From positions 186,001-250,000 of the forward strand of contig NZ_AUDM01000003.1 of assembly GCF_000425465.1 (NCBI RefSeq): a stretch of 64,000 nt of DNA. The letters are read 5' to 3'. The stretch comes from Flavobacterium filum DSM 17961. GTDB taxonomy: Bacteria > Bacteroidota > Bacteroidia > Flavobacteriales > Flavobacteriaceae. The notes below the pieces were generated by a model that was not told the DNA's origin, searched no databases, and saw only the letters and a list, made by a program, of their open reading frames with translations. The translations under genes were made by a program, and so were the position numbers. Of this stretch, positions 1 through 9,977 are shown piece after piece (the stretch's first letter is position 1; each line of letters opens with the position of its first letter).

Positions 1-980
1 AGTGAAATTTCATTTAACGTTTGATTAGCAACCGCTTGAAATAATTCAACCAAGTCTGATTTAATTCTTGGCATTACCACTTCGGTTTCAGGATCGCCCA
101 TTCGTACATTGTATTCAATCACCATCGGTTCTCCTTTTACATTGATTAAACCTATGAAGACAAAACCTTTGTACTCAATTCCGTCTTTATGAAGCCCTTC
201 AATAGTAGGTTTTACAATTCGGGTTTCTATTTTTTCCATCAAAACAGCATCTGCAAACGGAACTGGAGAAACAGCACCCATTCCGCCGGTATTTAAACCG
301 GTATCGCCTTCGCCAATTCGTTTATAATCTTTGGCTGTGGGAAGAATTTTGTAGTTTTTTCCATCGGTTAACACGAAACAACTTAATTCGATTCCGTCTA
401 AAAATTCTTCAATCACCACTTTTGAACTCGCATTACCAAATTTTTGATGTACCAACATGTTTCGCAATTCCGTTTTGGCTTCTTCCAAAACATTAAGAAT
501 TACAACACCTTTTCCGGCTGCCAAACCATCTGCTTTTAAAACATAAGGGGGCGATAATGTTTCTAAAAATTGACATCCTTTTTCAACTGTTTCTGTCGTA
601 AAACTATCATAAGCCGCAGTTGGAATTTTATGTTTGATTAGAAATTCTTTGGCGTATTCTTTACTCCCTTCCAGTTTTGCACCTTCTTTTGAAGGGCCAA
701 TCACGGGAATTGATTTTAATTCAGCGTCATTTTTAAAGAAATCAAAAATTCCGTCTACTAATGGGTCTTCTGGACCAACGACAATCATTTCAATATTTTC
801 TTCCACAACCAACTTTTTAATGGATTCAAAATCGGTTGGTTGGATTGAAATATTTGTTGCTATGGAAGCAGTTCCGGCATTTCCGGGAGCTACAAAAAGT
901 TTGGAACATTTTGAGCTTTGAAGTAGTTTCCATGCCAACGCATGTTCGCGTCCGCCAGAACCAAGGAGTAAAATTGTCAT
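1..980 (-). CDS. purD: Phosphoribosylamine-glycine ligase (GAR synthetase), 3' end outside window
   Basis: Second step of de novo purine synthesis in the cytoplasm: joins phosphoribosylamine and glycine using ATP. The frame opens at an ATG (978-980) as [19 protein letters not shown], the classical PurD N-terminus. It continues with [11 protein letters not shown] and [21 protein letters not shown], then the ATP-grasp stretch ([44 protein letters not shown]). About 326 of the usual ~425 residues are present; the C-terminus lies beyond position 1. It is transcribed divergently from the gene at 1117, with a -7-like element at 1029-1036. No frameshift is visible. Identification rests on several independent family signatures. 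Confidence 0.97.
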   Translation of the reverse strand, partial: MTILLLGSGGREHALAWKLLQSSKCSKLFVAPGNAGTASIATNISIQPTDFESIKKLVVEENIEMIVVGPEDPLVDGIFDFFKNDAELKSIPVIGPSKEGAKLEGSKEYAKEFLIKHKIPTAAYDSFTTETVEKGCQFLETLSPPYVLKADGLAAGKGVVILNVLEEAKTELRNMLVHQKFGNASSKVVIEEFLDGIELSCFVLTDGKNYKILPTAKDYKRIGEGDTGLNTGGMGAVSPVPFADAVLMEKIETRIVKPTIEGLHKDGIEYKGFVFIGLINVKGEPMVIEYNVRMGDPETEVVMPRIKSDLVELFQAVANQTLNEIS

Positions 981-1028
981 GTTGTGTTGCTTTTGTTGAA
1001 CTTCTTACTTGTTCAATTTGTTGTTGGA

Positions 1029-1036
1029 CAAAAATA
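1029..1036 (-). promoter_or_regulatory. Bacteroidetes-type -7 element (TATTTTTG) for purD
   Basis: On the minus strand the sequence reads TATTTTTG, matching TAnnTTTG, about 50 bp upstream of the purD ATG. The predicted transcription start is near 1022, giving a leader of roughly 42 nt. No clear -33 TTG partner is seen at good spacing, so this is a motif match only. Confidence 0.4.
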
Positions 1037-1092
1037 CTTTGTTTTGAGATAAAAAAAAAGACGGTTGAATAGTTTATCGGTTTTGGATTTTA

Positions 1093-1100
1093 TATTTTTG
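1093..1100 (+). promoter_or_regulatory. Bacteroidetes-type -7 element (TATTTTTG) upstream of the CapK-like gene
   Basis: TATTTTTG matches TAnnTTTG and ends 16 bp before the ATG at 1117. The predicted start near 1106 leaves a very short leader for that ATG, or about 40 nt for the internal ATG at 1147. No well-spaced -33 element is present. Confidence 0.4.
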
Positions 1101-1116
1101 AAGAAATTTCTTTTGA

Positions 1117-2430
1117 ATGTTTAATATATTTCTTCTTTCATTAAAAATGAGTGGTTTTCCTATAAAGAAAGCTATGAAAGAATTTGAGGAAATAGTAAAA
1201 ATACCTGAAAAGGATTATGAAAAATATATTGTAAACAAAAAGAAGGAAATTGTAGAATTCCACTTACAAAACAATTCGTTTTATTGTACTTTAAACAAAG
1301 GAAAATCATTTAATTCTTGGAATGAATTACCAGTACTAACTAAAAAAGACTTACAAAAACCTCTTAAGGAGAGACTTTCCAATGGTTATTTAGAAAAAAA
1401 TGTTTTTGTAAATAAAACATCCGGTTCAAGTGGTGATCCTTTTATTTTTGCTAAAGATAAAAAAGCTCATGCAATTACATGGGCTTCAATACTTCATCGT
1501 TTTGGATGGTATGGAATTGACTTTAACAGTTCCTTTCAAGCTCGATTTTATGGAATTCCTCTCGATTTTTATGGTTATTATAAAGAACGTTTAAAGGATT
1601 TTTTAAGTCATCGATATCGTTTTCCTATATTCGATTTATCAGAGAAAGTTTTGGATACAATATTGATACAATTTAAAAATAAAAAATTTAATTATATCAA
1701 TGGCTACACTAGTTCAATAGTATTATTTGGTAAATATTTACAAGAAAAAAACATCATTCTAACTGATGTTTGTCCAACTCTTAAGATTTGCATGGTAACT
1801 TCAGAAATGCTTTTTGAAGATGATAGAAAAATGTTGGAAAAATATTTAGGCATTCCTATCATAAATGAATATGGTGCATCAGAACTAGACTTAATTGCGT
1901 TTGAAAACCCAAAAGGTGAATGGCAAGTAAATACTGAAACTATTTTTGTTGAAATCTTAGATGAGAACAATTTGCCAGTTCCACACGGGAAAGAAGGTAA
2001 AATTGTAATTACTTCATTATATAATTTCGCACATCCTTTTATTCGATATGAAATTGGCGATATTGGAATAATTGATGAAAAAAGTACACTTAAAAATGTT
2101 TATTTAAAAAAATTAATTGGGAGAACTAATGATTTTGCTGTCTTACCAAGTGGTAAAAAATCACCCGGTTTAACCTTTTATTATGTGACAAAAAGCATAA
2201 TAAAAGACGATGGCAACGTAAAAGAATTCATAATCAGACAAAAAAAGATTGATCACTTTGAAATAGATTATGTAAGTTCTACAGAATTAAATGAAATCCA
2301 AATTAAAGAAATTGAAAAATCAATTGCCGAATATTTAGAACCAGGTTTAACGTTTACTTATAACAGAAAAACAATTTTAGAACGAACAAAAAGTGGTAAG
2401 TTAAAACAATTTCAAACTGATATTAAATAA
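1117..2430 (+). CDS. Phenylacetate-CoA ligase/CapK-like adenylate-forming enzyme
   Basis: Member of the AMP-binding (ANL) superfamily related to phenylacetate-CoA ligase and coenzyme F390 synthetase; relatives called CapK occur in capsule and exopolysaccharide loci. The P-loop-like signature NKTSGSSGDPF lies at residues 99-109, NEYGASELDL at about 250, RYEIGDIGII at about 310 and LIGRTND at about 333, in the expected order. Length (437 aa) is normal. It stands at the edge of the polysaccharide locus and converges with the glycosyltransferase at 2479-3249, so a role in activating an acyl or amino-acid decoration is an inference. Substrate unknown. The first ATG (1117) is chosen; the ATG at 1147 is also possible. 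Confidence 0.75.
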   Translation: MFNIFLLSLKMSGFPIKKAMKEFEEIVKIPEKDYEKYIVNKKKEIVEFHLQNNSFYCTLNKGKSFNSWNELPVLTKKDLQKPLKERLSNGYLEKNVFVNKTSGSSGDPFIFAKDKKAHAITWASILHRFGWYGIDFNSSFQARFYGIPLDFYGYYKERLKDFLSHRYRFPIFDLSEKVLDTILIQFKNKKFNYINGYTSSIVLFGKYLQEKNIILTDVCPTLKICMVTSEMLFEDDRKMLEKYLGIPIINEYGASELDLIAFENPKGEWQVNTETIFVEILDENNLPVPHGKEGKIVITSLYNFAHPFIRYEIGDIGIIDEKSTLKNVYLKKLIGRTNDFAVLPSGKKSPGLTFYYVTKSIIKDDGNVKEFIIRQKKIDHFEIDYVSSTELNEIQIKEIEKSIAEYLEPGLTFTYNRKTILERTKSGKLKQFQTDIK

Positions 2431-2478
2431 AAAAGTATTAGAAATTAAACCAAAATTATAAGCAACCCTTTTTAACTT

Positions 2479-3249
2479 TCACTTTTCTTTTTTGATGTAT
2501 GAAGGCTTTACAAACAATTGAATAAATAAAAAAATAATTATACTTATAATTGCAACAAATACATTACAATTATGATGCTCTCGATATACTTTGTAGTTGT
2601 ATTTAATTAAATCTAATTTTGAAGAAGAAATTGAATTTTTTCTTATCCTATATAAGGCCAAGCTTTCTTGAACAGGATAAGCTATTTTAATTTTTTTTAG
2701 AATAGTTAACCACATTATCCAATCTTGTCTTTTTCTTACATGTGATATTGAAATTTTGCCAAAAAAATCAACATCATAAATTCCAGTTAAGTTTCCTACA
2801 TAGTTACAAAAATAAAGCTGCCGATAACTTAAGTTTTGAGGACATTGAATAAGTTTATTTAATAAAACTCCATCTTCATCAATACATTCATAAAATGAAA
2901 AAGTGAAATATAATTCATTTTTTTTCATAAAATTCAATTGCTTTTCCAATTTATTAGCCTTCCATAAGTCATCCGCATCAAGAAAAGCTATGTATTTACC
3001 TTTTGAGATTTTTACTGCTGTATCGCGAGCAATTCCAGCCCCTTTATTATCTTCAAAAATTATATTTTTTATTCTTACATCTTTTTGGGAATAGCTTTCA
3101 ATAATTTGTACTGTTTCATCAGACGAAGCGTCATCTACAATTATCATTTCCCAATTGGAATACGTTTGATTTTGAACGGATTGAATCGTTTCAGCAATAT
3201 ATTTTGCAGAATTAAAAGTTGGAGTAATTATAGAAACTAAAGCATTCAT
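2479..3249 (-). CDS. Family 2 glycosyltransferase (TuaG-like)
   Basis: Inverting GT-A glycosyltransferase, likely adding one sugar to the lipid-linked repeat unit at the inner membrane face. The N-terminus MNALVSIITPTFNSAKYIAE is the typical GT2 opening; VDDASSDET follows, then the metal-binding FLDADDLW. A hydrophobic segment near the C-terminus (VFVAIISIIIFLFIQLFV) may anchor the protein. The start at 3247-3249 overlaps the stop codon of the upstream sugar transferase by one base (TAATG), a translational-coupling arrangement. A longer in-frame start upstream would lie inside that gene and is rejected. 256 residues. Donor and acceptor sugars cannot be told from sequence. Confidence 0.85.
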   Translation of the reverse strand: MNALVSIITPTFNSAKYIAETIQSVQNQTYSNWEMIIVDDASSDETVQIIESYSQKDVRIKNIIFEDNKGAGIARDTAVKISKGKYIAFLDADDLWKANKLEKQLNFMKKNELYFTFSFYECIDEDGVLLNKLIQCPQNLSYRQLYFCNYVGNLTGIYDVDFFGKISISHVRKRQDWIMWLTILKKIKIAYPVQESLALYRIRKNSISSSKLDLIKYNYKVYREHHNCNVFVAIISIIIFLFIQLFVKPSYIKKEK

Positions 3250-4616
3250 TAGTATGCCTTTTCTTCTCCTTTGAAGATGTTTATAACGGTTTGAAAAATG
3301 ATTTTTAAATCCATTACAAACGACCAATTTTCTATATAAAAGACATCATATTTAATACGGTTTATCATGTCTTCATCTGTTTCAATTTCGCCTCTAAAAC
3401 CTTTTACCTGAGCTAAACCTGTGATACCGGGTTTTACATAATGACGAACCATATATTTTTTGATTCGATTCCCATAGGCTTTATTTTGAGACCAAAGATG
3501 AGGTCGAGGACCTACTACCGACATATCACCAACTAGCACATTGAAAAATTGCGGCATTTCATCCAAACTGGTTTTTCGCAAGAAACGACCAATTCTGGTA
3601 ACTCTTGGGTCATTTTTTGATGCTTCTTTTTCGGTTGTATAATTAATTTGCATGGAACGAAATTTATAGCAAAAAAATTCTTCTTCATCCAAACCGGGTC
3701 TTCCTTGTTTGAAAAAAACAGGACCTTTTGATTCTAATTTAATAAGTATTGCCAAAATTGGCATTAACCATGACAATAAAAAAACAATGACCAACAACGA
3801 AAAAACAATGTCAAAAAATCTTTTAAACCCTTTAACTATTGGCACATGCAATAATGTTCTTTGCAATGAAAGTACCGGAAACATTTCATAATAATCAATC
3901 TTCAAGTTTTTGGAAAAAATTTGTTTTGTATCTGGAATAAACTTAATGGTTTTATTATTTTCATCAGCAAATTCTACTAACTCTTTGAGTTGTTCGTTTG
4001 TAATTTCATTTAAGGAACAATAAATCTCGTCTATTTTGTTTTCTACAACAAATGTCTTGACATCACTTACTTTACCTTTTATGTTTTCATTTGTTTTTTT
4101 GTCAGAAAAATAGCCATAAAAACGATAACCATAGTCATTTCTATTTTCAAAAAGTTCTTTTAGATTTTTAGCCTCTTCTGTATAACCAATTATTATTGCG
4201 TTTCTGTAATTACTACCGGTAATAATTCTATACTTTTTTAAATAATAAAACAATAAATATTTAAGTAAAACAATCAATATAAACGCACCAATCATATAGA
4301 AAGCAATAGCCTTTCCACTAAAAACAGATTCCTTAGCAAACGGAAAATACGCAATTATAACCAAACAAAAAACTACAAATTGTTTGAGGATTTTAGATAA
4401 AATTTCAACTGGTGTTGTAAAGCGGTAAACTTCATAAAAACCAACAATAAAAGCAATTAAAGACCAAGAAATAACAAGATATGTTTCAAAATAAAAAAAA
4501 TCAAGTGATAGATTTTCAAAAAAGAATAAAGTTAAAAATACGATAACCAACAAGTCTAAAAAAACACTTATTGGTCGAATATATTTAGAATATCTTCCTC
4601 TTTGAGCTGCTACCAT
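3249..4616 (-). CDS. Polyprenyl-phosphate sugar-1-phosphate transferase (WcaJ/ExoY-like initiating enzyme)
   Basis: Starts the repeat unit by moving a sugar-1-phosphate from a nucleotide sugar to undecaprenyl phosphate. The N-terminal half has about four or five membrane segments plus a Rossmann-like CoA_binding_3 region (IIIGYTEEAKNLKELF). The C-terminal catalytic domain begins at about residue 263 with KGFKRFFDIVFSLL and carries FKQGRPGLDEEEF, CYKFRSM, FLRKTSLDEMPQFFNVL, MSVVGPRPHL and KPGITGLAQV. At 455 aa it is a normal full-length bacterial PHPT. It is coupled to the downstream GT by TAATG and lies 3 nt after the UXS stop, so these genes form one transcript. First sugar (glucose or galactose type) is not determinable. 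Confidence 0.9.
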   Translation of the reverse strand: MVAAQRGRYSKYIRPISVFLDLLVIVFLTLFFFENLSLDFFYFETYLVISWSLIAFIVGFYEVYRFTTPVEILSKILKQFVVFCLVIIAYFPFAKESVFSGKAIAFYMIGAFILIVLLKYLLFYYLKKYRIITGSNYRNAIIIGYTEEAKNLKELFENRNDYGYRFYGYFSDKKTNENIKGKVSDVKTFVVENKIDEIYCSLNEITNEQLKELVEFADENNKTIKFIPDTKQIFSKNLKIDYYEMFPVLSLQRTLLHVPIVKGFKRFFDIVFSLLVIVFLLSWLMPILAILIKLESKGPVFFKQGRPGLDEEEFFCYKFRSMQINYTTEKEASKNDPRVTRIGRFLRKTSLDEMPQFFNVLVGDMSVVGPRPHLWSQNKAYGNRIKKYMVRHYVKPGITGLAQVKGFRGEIETDEDMINRIKYDVFYIENWSFVMDLKIIFQTVINIFKGEEKAY

Positions 4617-4619
4617 TTT

Positions 4620-5603
4620 TTAATGAATGAATCCTGAGAAATCTTTATGTTCCTCTTTTAAAAGTTCCTCGGTAGATAATGTTTTGAAATACTCATAAGT
4701 AATCTTCATACCCTCAGCTCTGGAAACTTTGGGTTCCCAGCCTAAAATTGCTTTTGCTTTTGTAATATCGGGTTGGCGTTGCAAGGGGTCGTTTATGGGT
4801 AAAGGATGGTAGACTACTTTTTGTTGCGTTCCGGTTAGTTTTATGATTTCTTCTGCAAAATCTTTTATGGTGATTTCATCGGGATTTCCAATATTTACCG
4901 GCATGTGATAATCGGATAACAAAAGACGGTAAATCCCTTCTACTTGATCGTCTACATAACAAAAAGATCGGGTTTGCATGCCATCTCCAAAAATGGTTAA
5001 GTCCTCACCGCGTAACGCTTGACCAATAAAAGCGGGAATAACACGCCCGTCATTTAATCGCATACGTGGGCCATAGGTGTTAAAAATACGAACAATTCTA
5101 GTTTCTAAACCATGGAAAGTATGATAAGCCATGGTGATGGATTCCTGAAAACGTTTGGCTTCATCGTATACTCCTCGTGGTCCTATGGTATTTACGTTAC
5201 CATAGTATTCTTCAGTTTGAGGGTGTACCAAAGGATCTCCATATACTTCAGATGTTGAAGCTATTAATATTCTGGCTTTTTTAACTCTTGCCAATCCCAA
5301 TAAATTATGTGTTCCCAAAGAACCCACTTTTAGAGTTTGAATGGGTATTTTTAAATAATCAATTGGACTAGCCGGTGAGGCAAAATGTAAGATATAATCC
5401 AGATTTCCGGGAACAAATACAAACTTCGTTACATCGTGATGGTAAAATTCAAAATGAGGTTCTTTAAATAAATGTTGGATGTTTTTTAAATCTCCGGTTA
5501 TCAAATTATCCATTCCAATAACATAATAGCCCTCTGCAATAAACCGGTCACATAGATGCGAGCCTAAAAATCCGGCCGCTCCTGTTATAAGAATTCTCTT
5601 CAT
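4620..5603 (-). CDS. UDP-glucuronate decarboxylase (UDP-xylose synthase), SDR family
   Basis: NAD-dependent extended SDR converting UDP-glucuronate to UDP-xylose. Visible signatures: GAAGFLG (residues 8-14, nucleotide binding), [46 protein letters not shown] with catalytic Y146 and K150, IFNTYGPRM and [14 protein letters not shown]. The ASPASP and GNVN-IGPRG blocks set this group apart from RfbB and GalE. The ATG at 5601-5603 begins directly with the Rossmann fold; a longer upstream frame overlaps the preceding gene and adds no conserved sequence. One base separates it from the stop of the O-antigen ligase gene. It supplies UDP-xylose for the surface polysaccharide. Confidence 0.9.
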   Translation of the reverse strand: MKRILITGAAGFLGSHLCDRFIAEGYYVIGMDNLITGDLKNIQHLFKEPHFEFYHHDVTKFVFVPGNLDYILHFASPASPIDYLKIPIQTLKVGSLGTHNLLGLARVKKARILIASTSEVYGDPLVHPQTEEYYGNVNTIGPRGVYDEAKRFQESITMAYHTFHGLETRIVRIFNTYGPRMRLNDGRVIPAFIGQALRGEDLTIFGDGMQTRSFCYVDDQVEGIYRLLLSDYHMPVNIGNPDEITIKDFAEEIIKLTGTQQKVVYHPLPINDPLQRQPDITKAKAILGWEPKVSRAEGMKITYEYFKTLSTEELLKEEHKDFSGFIH

Positions 5604-5604
5604 A

Positions 5605-6933
5605 TTAATCTTTTTTTGTTGGCAAAAGTTGCGTGGCGGTAAACAAACAATAAAATGCTGTAAAAAAAACAACGCCTCTTTGTCGCCATAAGAAACTTTC
5701 TGTCAAAAATAAACTTATCATTAGAACTGCAAAAGCAATTTGAATAAAATCTTTTTGTTGTAGGGCATTTTTAAATACAATTGCAACCAAAAGCAATAAA
5801 ATCAAAAAACCAAAAAAACCTAACTCGGCAAAATTTTGAATGTATTGGTTGTGAAAATTTTTATTTTGGTAGCCTTCTTGTGTTTCATTTCCTTGAAAAA
5901 CATTATATGATTTAGCTTTTTCTTGTAGTTTTTTATAGGATGCATTCAAGCCGAAACCTGTCCAAAACACTTTATCTTCTTGAAACAACTCATAAAATAA
6001 GCGAGCTTGATAAACCCGAAAAGCGGTTCCTGGAAAAAAATCATTGGGTGAAAACTCTTTGTTTGTCCAGGCTTCATTGATACTTACTATTCTTAAACCC
6101 ACTTCCTCTTTTGCTATTACGGTATGATTAATACTTTTTTCTGACTTTGCTTTTAATTCACTTTCTACAGAATCTTGAATTTTACCCGTAAAAAAAACAC
6201 TTCCAATAAACAAAATAAAGACTATTAGGTTTCGAAGCCTCAATTGTTTTCCTGTTTTGGTGAAATAAAACAAATAAACAATAAAAAGCAGTAAAAAAGT
6301 AATTAAAATAGCATAGGCAGATAATAATATCATAAAAACAAATAACAATAAAAGCGAAAGAGTTGTTAAATAACTTCTTTGGTTTTGCTGAATTAAAATG
6401 AAAAAAGCCATACCAACGTATACCGAGACATGAACCGCATTCAGTTCTTTAGGAACCAATCCGTGAAAGAAAAAAACGGAGACATCTTGTGAAATAATAA
6501 AAAGACTGAAAGCTTTTAGTGTAAAAAACAAACAATAAATCACAATAGAATAACTGTAAATTCTCAAAATTAGACTCAACTGTTTCCTACTGAAAGGCTT
6601 TGAAAGCATAAATAAAACAGGCACTAAAAGAAAAGCCGTAAATCGGGGTAATGCTCTTAAAGACCTCTCTAAATCTATACTCCAACTCAGAGAAAGAATT
6701 GTCATAAAAAATAAAACTATGAGCGGAAATAAATTTTTAACCCAATGCACATTTTCTCTTTTAAAAGAGAAAATGACAGATAGAGCATACAAAACTAGCA
6801 TCACATTGTTCAATCCATTGTGCAGTGGCAAGGTAACCAAAAGCAATACCATGGGTAAAAAGGAATGGTGATTTTTAGATTCAAAAAGTATATCCTTAAA
6901 AAAAGTATTTATTGAATGTTGAGCTTTATACAT
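5605..6933 (-). CDS. O-antigen ligase/polymerase family membrane protein (first of three)
   Basis: 442-residue polytopic inner-membrane protein with about 11-12 hydrophobic segments and a long periplasmic loop late in the protein ([23 protein letters not shown] through [14 protein letters not shown]). The loop-plus-helix pattern with [13 protein letters not shown] and [20 protein letters not shown] is typical of Wzy_C/WaaL-type proteins (glycan polymerases or ligases, GT-C). It is the first gene of the minus-strand block and faces the flippase gene across a 215-bp divergent region. Whether it polymerises repeat units or ligates them to a lipid cannot be decided here. Confidence 0.8.
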   Translation of the reverse strand: MYKAQHSINTFFKDILFESKNHHSFLPMVLLLVTLPLHNGLNNVMLVLYALSVIFSFKRENVHWVKNLFPLIVLFFMTILSLSWSIDLERSLRALPRFTAFLLVPVLFMLSKPFSRKQLSLILRIYSYSIVIYCLFFTLKAFSLFIISQDVSVFFFHGLVPKELNAVHVSVYVGMAFFILIQQNQRSYLTTLSLLLLFVFMILLSAYAILITFLLLFIVYLFYFTKTGKQLRLRNLIVFILFIGSVFFTGKIQDSVESELKAKSEKSINHTVIAKEEVGLRIVSINEAWTNKEFSPNDFFPGTAFRVYQARLFYELFQEDKVFWTGFGLNASYKKLQEKAKSYNVFQGNETQEGYQNKNFHNQYIQNFAELGFFGFLILLLLVAIVFKNALQQKDFIQIAFAVLMISLFLTESFLWRQRGVVFFTAFYCLFTATQLLPTKKD

Positions 6934-7047
6934 GTTCTACATTTGAAATAAAATAATTCAAACCCTTTGCAAGGTACTATTTTTTTCATAATACTGGTAA
7001 TTTTTACTATTGACTACTCAAAAATGTAATTAAATAACACTTTAGAT

Positions 7048-7055
7048 TATATTTG
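7048..7055 (+). promoter_or_regulatory. -7-like element (TATATTTG) for the flippase operon
   Basis: TATATTTG matches TAnnTTTG in the divergent region between the two polysaccharide blocks. Predicted start near 7062, leaving an AT-rich leader of about 87 nt before the ATG at 7149. No -33 element at good spacing. Confidence 0.4.
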
Positions 7056-7148
7056 CATTCAATCTCGTATATTGCCAATTGATTTAAAATTTGACATAGA
7101 ATCAATTTATTGTGTTAGCATAAGTGAATTTTAACCCCTTTCCATTTG

Positions 7149-8477
7149 ATGCAAAAATTTCGAATTTTATTTCAAAACAATTTATTTTTAAGCGGTGTCT
7201 ATAAAGGTATATCAGGTCTATCCCTTTTTATATCCATTCCGCTTTTAATACAGTTTTTGGGAGAAAACAGTTTTAGTATTTGGGTTCTAATATTTGCTTT
7301 GTTTCAGTGGATTCTATTAATGGACTTGGGTATTTCAAGTGTACTCAAAACCAAAATTCCGGTTCTAAAATTAGAGAATAATCCCTCGCAATTAAACGCT
7401 TACATTAAATCAACGTATAAAATTACAACTGGTATTGCCTTCTTTTCTTTCTTAATTTTTTCAGTATTAATTTATTTTTTTGATATAACGAACATTTTAA
7501 ACATTACCGGTTTTTCACTTGGATTTATTCAGTTTCTTTTTGTTTTAAACATAGGTTTTTTTTGTGTTCAATTTATTCTCAATACTCACAAGTCTCTTTA
7601 CGTAGGTTTTTTAAAAGGAAAATATGCCGAAAAATCAATTGCCGTTAATCAAATTTTTTTGTTGATATCCTTGGTTTCCCTTTACTTATGGGGAAACGAT
7701 TTTGATGCAGATACTAAATTACTTATGGTTTCTATTTGTAATGGTATTGTAGGGATTGGTGTGCATTTAGGGTATACGATGCACTTGTTTAAAAGTGAAA
7801 AAATTTCGTTTCAAAAAAGAACAAAATCACCTAAAAATTTCTTGAAAGAACTTTACCTGATGGGTATAAAGTTTATGATTATACAAGTGTGCTTTATTTT
7901 TATTTTTAATTCTGACACCTATTTAATCAGTTATTTTTTTGGTTCAACCGAGGTAGTTTCTTATGAGATTTTGACCAAATATTTTCAATTTCCACTAATG
8001 GTTTTAATGGCGGCTATGTCTCCCTTATGGTCTATTTTTGCTAAAAAATATTATGAAAAAGAATACCATTGGTTGCTTGACGGTTTTCGCAAATTCAACT
8101 TAGGGTTTTTAGTTATTTCTTTATTATTTGTATTTTTTGCTTTGTTAGCTCCATGGATATTTCCTCTTTGGATTTCACCTGATTTTAACTATTCTCAAAC
8201 GTTATTCATTTCAATTGGATTCTTAACCTTATTTCGATTGTATTCGCTTTTTTATGGTTTTTTTCTAAGTGGTATCGGAGAATTAAAGAGGTACATCCTA
8301 ACCTTGGTAGTAAGTGTCTTGTTAAAAATTCCCATCACCTATTTTCTTATTCAATTTCATTTTGGAGTTTCTTCAGTAGCTATAGCTTCTGCAGTTTTGG
8401 TATTCATTTGGTGCTTTTTACAACCCTGGGAATCATACAGAATTGTAAAAAAGAATCTCACACACAAAATCATTTGA
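7149..8477 (+). CDS. Polysaccharide flippase (Wzx-like, MATE/MOP superfamily)
   Basis: 443-residue protein with about 12 predicted transmembrane helices and short polar loops. It opens MQKFRILFQNNLFLSGVYKGISGLSLFISIPLLIQFLGENSF, a typical Wzx/oligosaccharyl-lipid flippase start, and has the late MAAMSPLWSIFAKKYYEKEY segment found in this family. It should translocate undecaprenyl-linked repeat units to the periplasm. The ATG at 7149 is preferred over the adjacent in-frame TTG at 7146. First gene of a plus-strand run through 14837. No catalytic residues apply. Confidence 0.85.
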   Translation: MQKFRILFQNNLFLSGVYKGISGLSLFISIPLLIQFLGENSFSIWVLIFALFQWILLMDLGISSVLKTKIPVLKLENNPSQLNAYIKSTYKITTGIAFFSFLIFSVLIYFFDITNILNITGFSLGFIQFLFVLNIGFFCVQFILNTHKSLYVGFLKGKYAEKSIAVNQIFLLISLVSLYLWGNDFDADTKLLMVSICNGIVGIGVHLGYTMHLFKSEKISFQKRTKSPKNFLKELYLMGIKFMIIQVCFIFIFNSDTYLISYFFGSTEVVSYEILTKYFQFPLMVLMAAMSPLWSIFAKKYYEKEYHWLLDGFRKFNLGFLVISLLFVFFALLAPWIFPLWISPDFNYSQTLFISIGFLTLFRLYSLFYGFFLSGIGELKRYILTLVVSVLLKIPITYFLIQFHFGVSSVAIASAVLVFIWCFLQPWESYRIVKKNLTHKII

Positions 8478-8536
8478 AAAAATTTCTATATCTTTCCGCA
8501 CCATAGTCAAAAATTAAATAAACAAACCAAACTTAA

Positions 8537-9256
8537 ATGAACAAACTTTCTATAATAATACCTGCTTACAACGAAGGTCCAACTATTCATTTTATATTAG
8601 ATAAACTTCAAAATGTTACATTACCTAATGGCATTGAAAAAGAAATCATTATTGTAAACGATTGTTCTAAAGACAATACTGAGGAAGCTATTTTAAAATA
8701 CATTGAAACTCATCCTGATATGTCGATTCAATACTTTAAACATGAGGTAAACAAAGGCAAAGGAGCTGCACTACACACCGGAATTAGTAAAGCTACAGGT
8801 GAATATTTAATTATTCAGGATGCAGATTTAGAATACGACCCCAATGAATTTAATTTGTTGATTCAACCGGTTTTAGATGGTTTTGCCGATGTAGTGTATG
8901 GTAGCCGTTTTATGGGCGGAAATCCACATAGAATTTCTTTCTTTTGGCACACTATAGGTAATAAATTTTTAACTTTTTTATCTAACATGTTTACCAATCT
9001 TAATCTTACAGATATGGAAACGTGTTACAAGCTTTTCAATACCAATATCATTCAACAAATTCCGCTTCGTGAAAAACGTTTTGGCTTTGAACCAGAGATA
9101 ACCGCTAAAATTTCGCGAATACCAAAAATTAGAATTTATGAAGTGGGTATCTCTTATTACGGAAGAACCTATGAAGAAGGAAAAAAAATTGGTTGGAAAG
9201 ATGGCTTTAGAGCTATTTATTGCATTTTAAAATATGGTTTATTCAAGATAAATTAA
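8537..9256 (+). CDS. Family 2 glycosyltransferase (dolichol/polyprenyl-phosphate mannose synthase type)
   Basis: 239-residue GT-A enzyme. The N-terminus NKLSIIIPAYNEGPTIHFIL, IVNDCSKDNTEEA, NKGKGAALHTGI, IIQDADLEYDPNEF and YGSRFMGG are standard for DPM1/DPG synthase-like GT2 proteins, which charge a polyprenyl phosphate with mannose or glucose for later transfer by GT-C membrane enzymes. No C-terminal membrane domain is present. The large membrane protein at 9978-11672 could use such a lipid-linked sugar; that pairing is inference. 4 nt separate it from the methyltransferase gene. Confidence 0.87.
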   Translation: MNKLSIIIPAYNEGPTIHFILDKLQNVTLPNGIEKEIIIVNDCSKDNTEEAILKYIETHPDMSIQYFKHEVNKGKGAALHTGISKATGEYLIIQDADLEYDPNEFNLLIQPVLDGFADVVYGSRFMGGNPHRISFFWHTIGNKFLTFLSNMFTNLNLTDMETCYKLFNTNIIQQIPLREKRFGFEPEITAKISRIPKIRIYEVGISYYGRTYEEGKKIGWKDGFRAIYCILKYGLFKIN

Positions 9257-9260
9257 GATT

Positions 9261-9974
9261 ATGAGTTTAAAAGAAATTGATCTTGAAGGAATGGAAACCC
9301 TTCATGTTATAGAAAAAGCGAATAAATTCAACAGATGGATGTATGAAACAATAAAACCGTTTTGTAAGGGTAGAATCTTAGAGATTGGTTGTGGAATAGG
9401 TAATATTTCTGAATTTTTTATACAAGACTCTCAAGATATTGTTCTAAGCGATTTAAGAGAAAATTACCTTGAAATTGTTTCAAAAAAATTTACAAATCCA
9501 ACTATTAAAATAAATCTAATTGATCCTGAATTTGACACGAAATATGATGAAATAATTGGAACATTTGATACCGTTTTCGCTTTGAATGTAATTGAACATA
9601 TTGAAGACGATAGGCAAGCAATAGCTAATTGTAAAAAGTTATTAAAAAAAGGAGGTAGTCTCATTATTTTAGTACCTGCTTATCAATTTTTATTCAATAA
9701 CTTCGACAAAGAACTTGAACATTTCAGACGTTATACAAGAAAAAAAATTGAAACTGTAATTGCTGAAAATAATCTAGAAATTGTCAACTCTTTTTATTTT
9801 AATTTTATTGGGATTATAGGTTGGTATATATCTGGATCAATATTGAAGAAAAAAACCATACCAGAAAATCAAATGGGATTATTTAATTTATTGGTTCCTG
9901 TTTTTAGATGGGCAGATAAAATTATACTAAACAAAATAGGGTTATCTGTTATATGTGTATCCAAAAAAGTTTAA
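9261..9974 (+). CDS. Class I SAM-dependent methyltransferase
   Basis: 237 residues. Motif I appears as ILEIGCGIGNISEFF, followed by the acidic post-I end (VLSDLRENYLEIV), motif II-like DTVFALNVIEHIEDDRQAI and LKKGGSLIILVPAYQFLF, which together resemble small-molecule or glycan methyltransferases (Methyltransf_11/23). The C-terminal part has a hydrophobic patch (FNFIGIIGWYISGSI) suggesting membrane association. It lies between a GT2 and a membrane protein with gaps of 4 and 3 nt, so a role in modifying the glycan or its lipid carrier is likely. Substrate unknown. Confidence 0.8.
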   Translation: MSLKEIDLEGMETLHVIEKANKFNRWMYETIKPFCKGRILEIGCGIGNISEFFIQDSQDIVLSDLRENYLEIVSKKFTNPTIKINLIDPEFDTKYDEIIGTFDTVFALNVIEHIEDDRQAIANCKKLLKKGGSLIILVPAYQFLFNNFDKELEHFRRYTRKKIETVIAENNLEIVNSFYFNFIGIIGWYISGSILKKKTIPENQMGLFNLLVPVFRWADKIILNKIGLSVICVSKKV

Positions 9975-9977
9975 ACA

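Noticed and set aside
634..921. Plus-strand open frame in the purD region
   Set aside because: It is antisense to a strongly conserved purD sequence and shows no family pattern.
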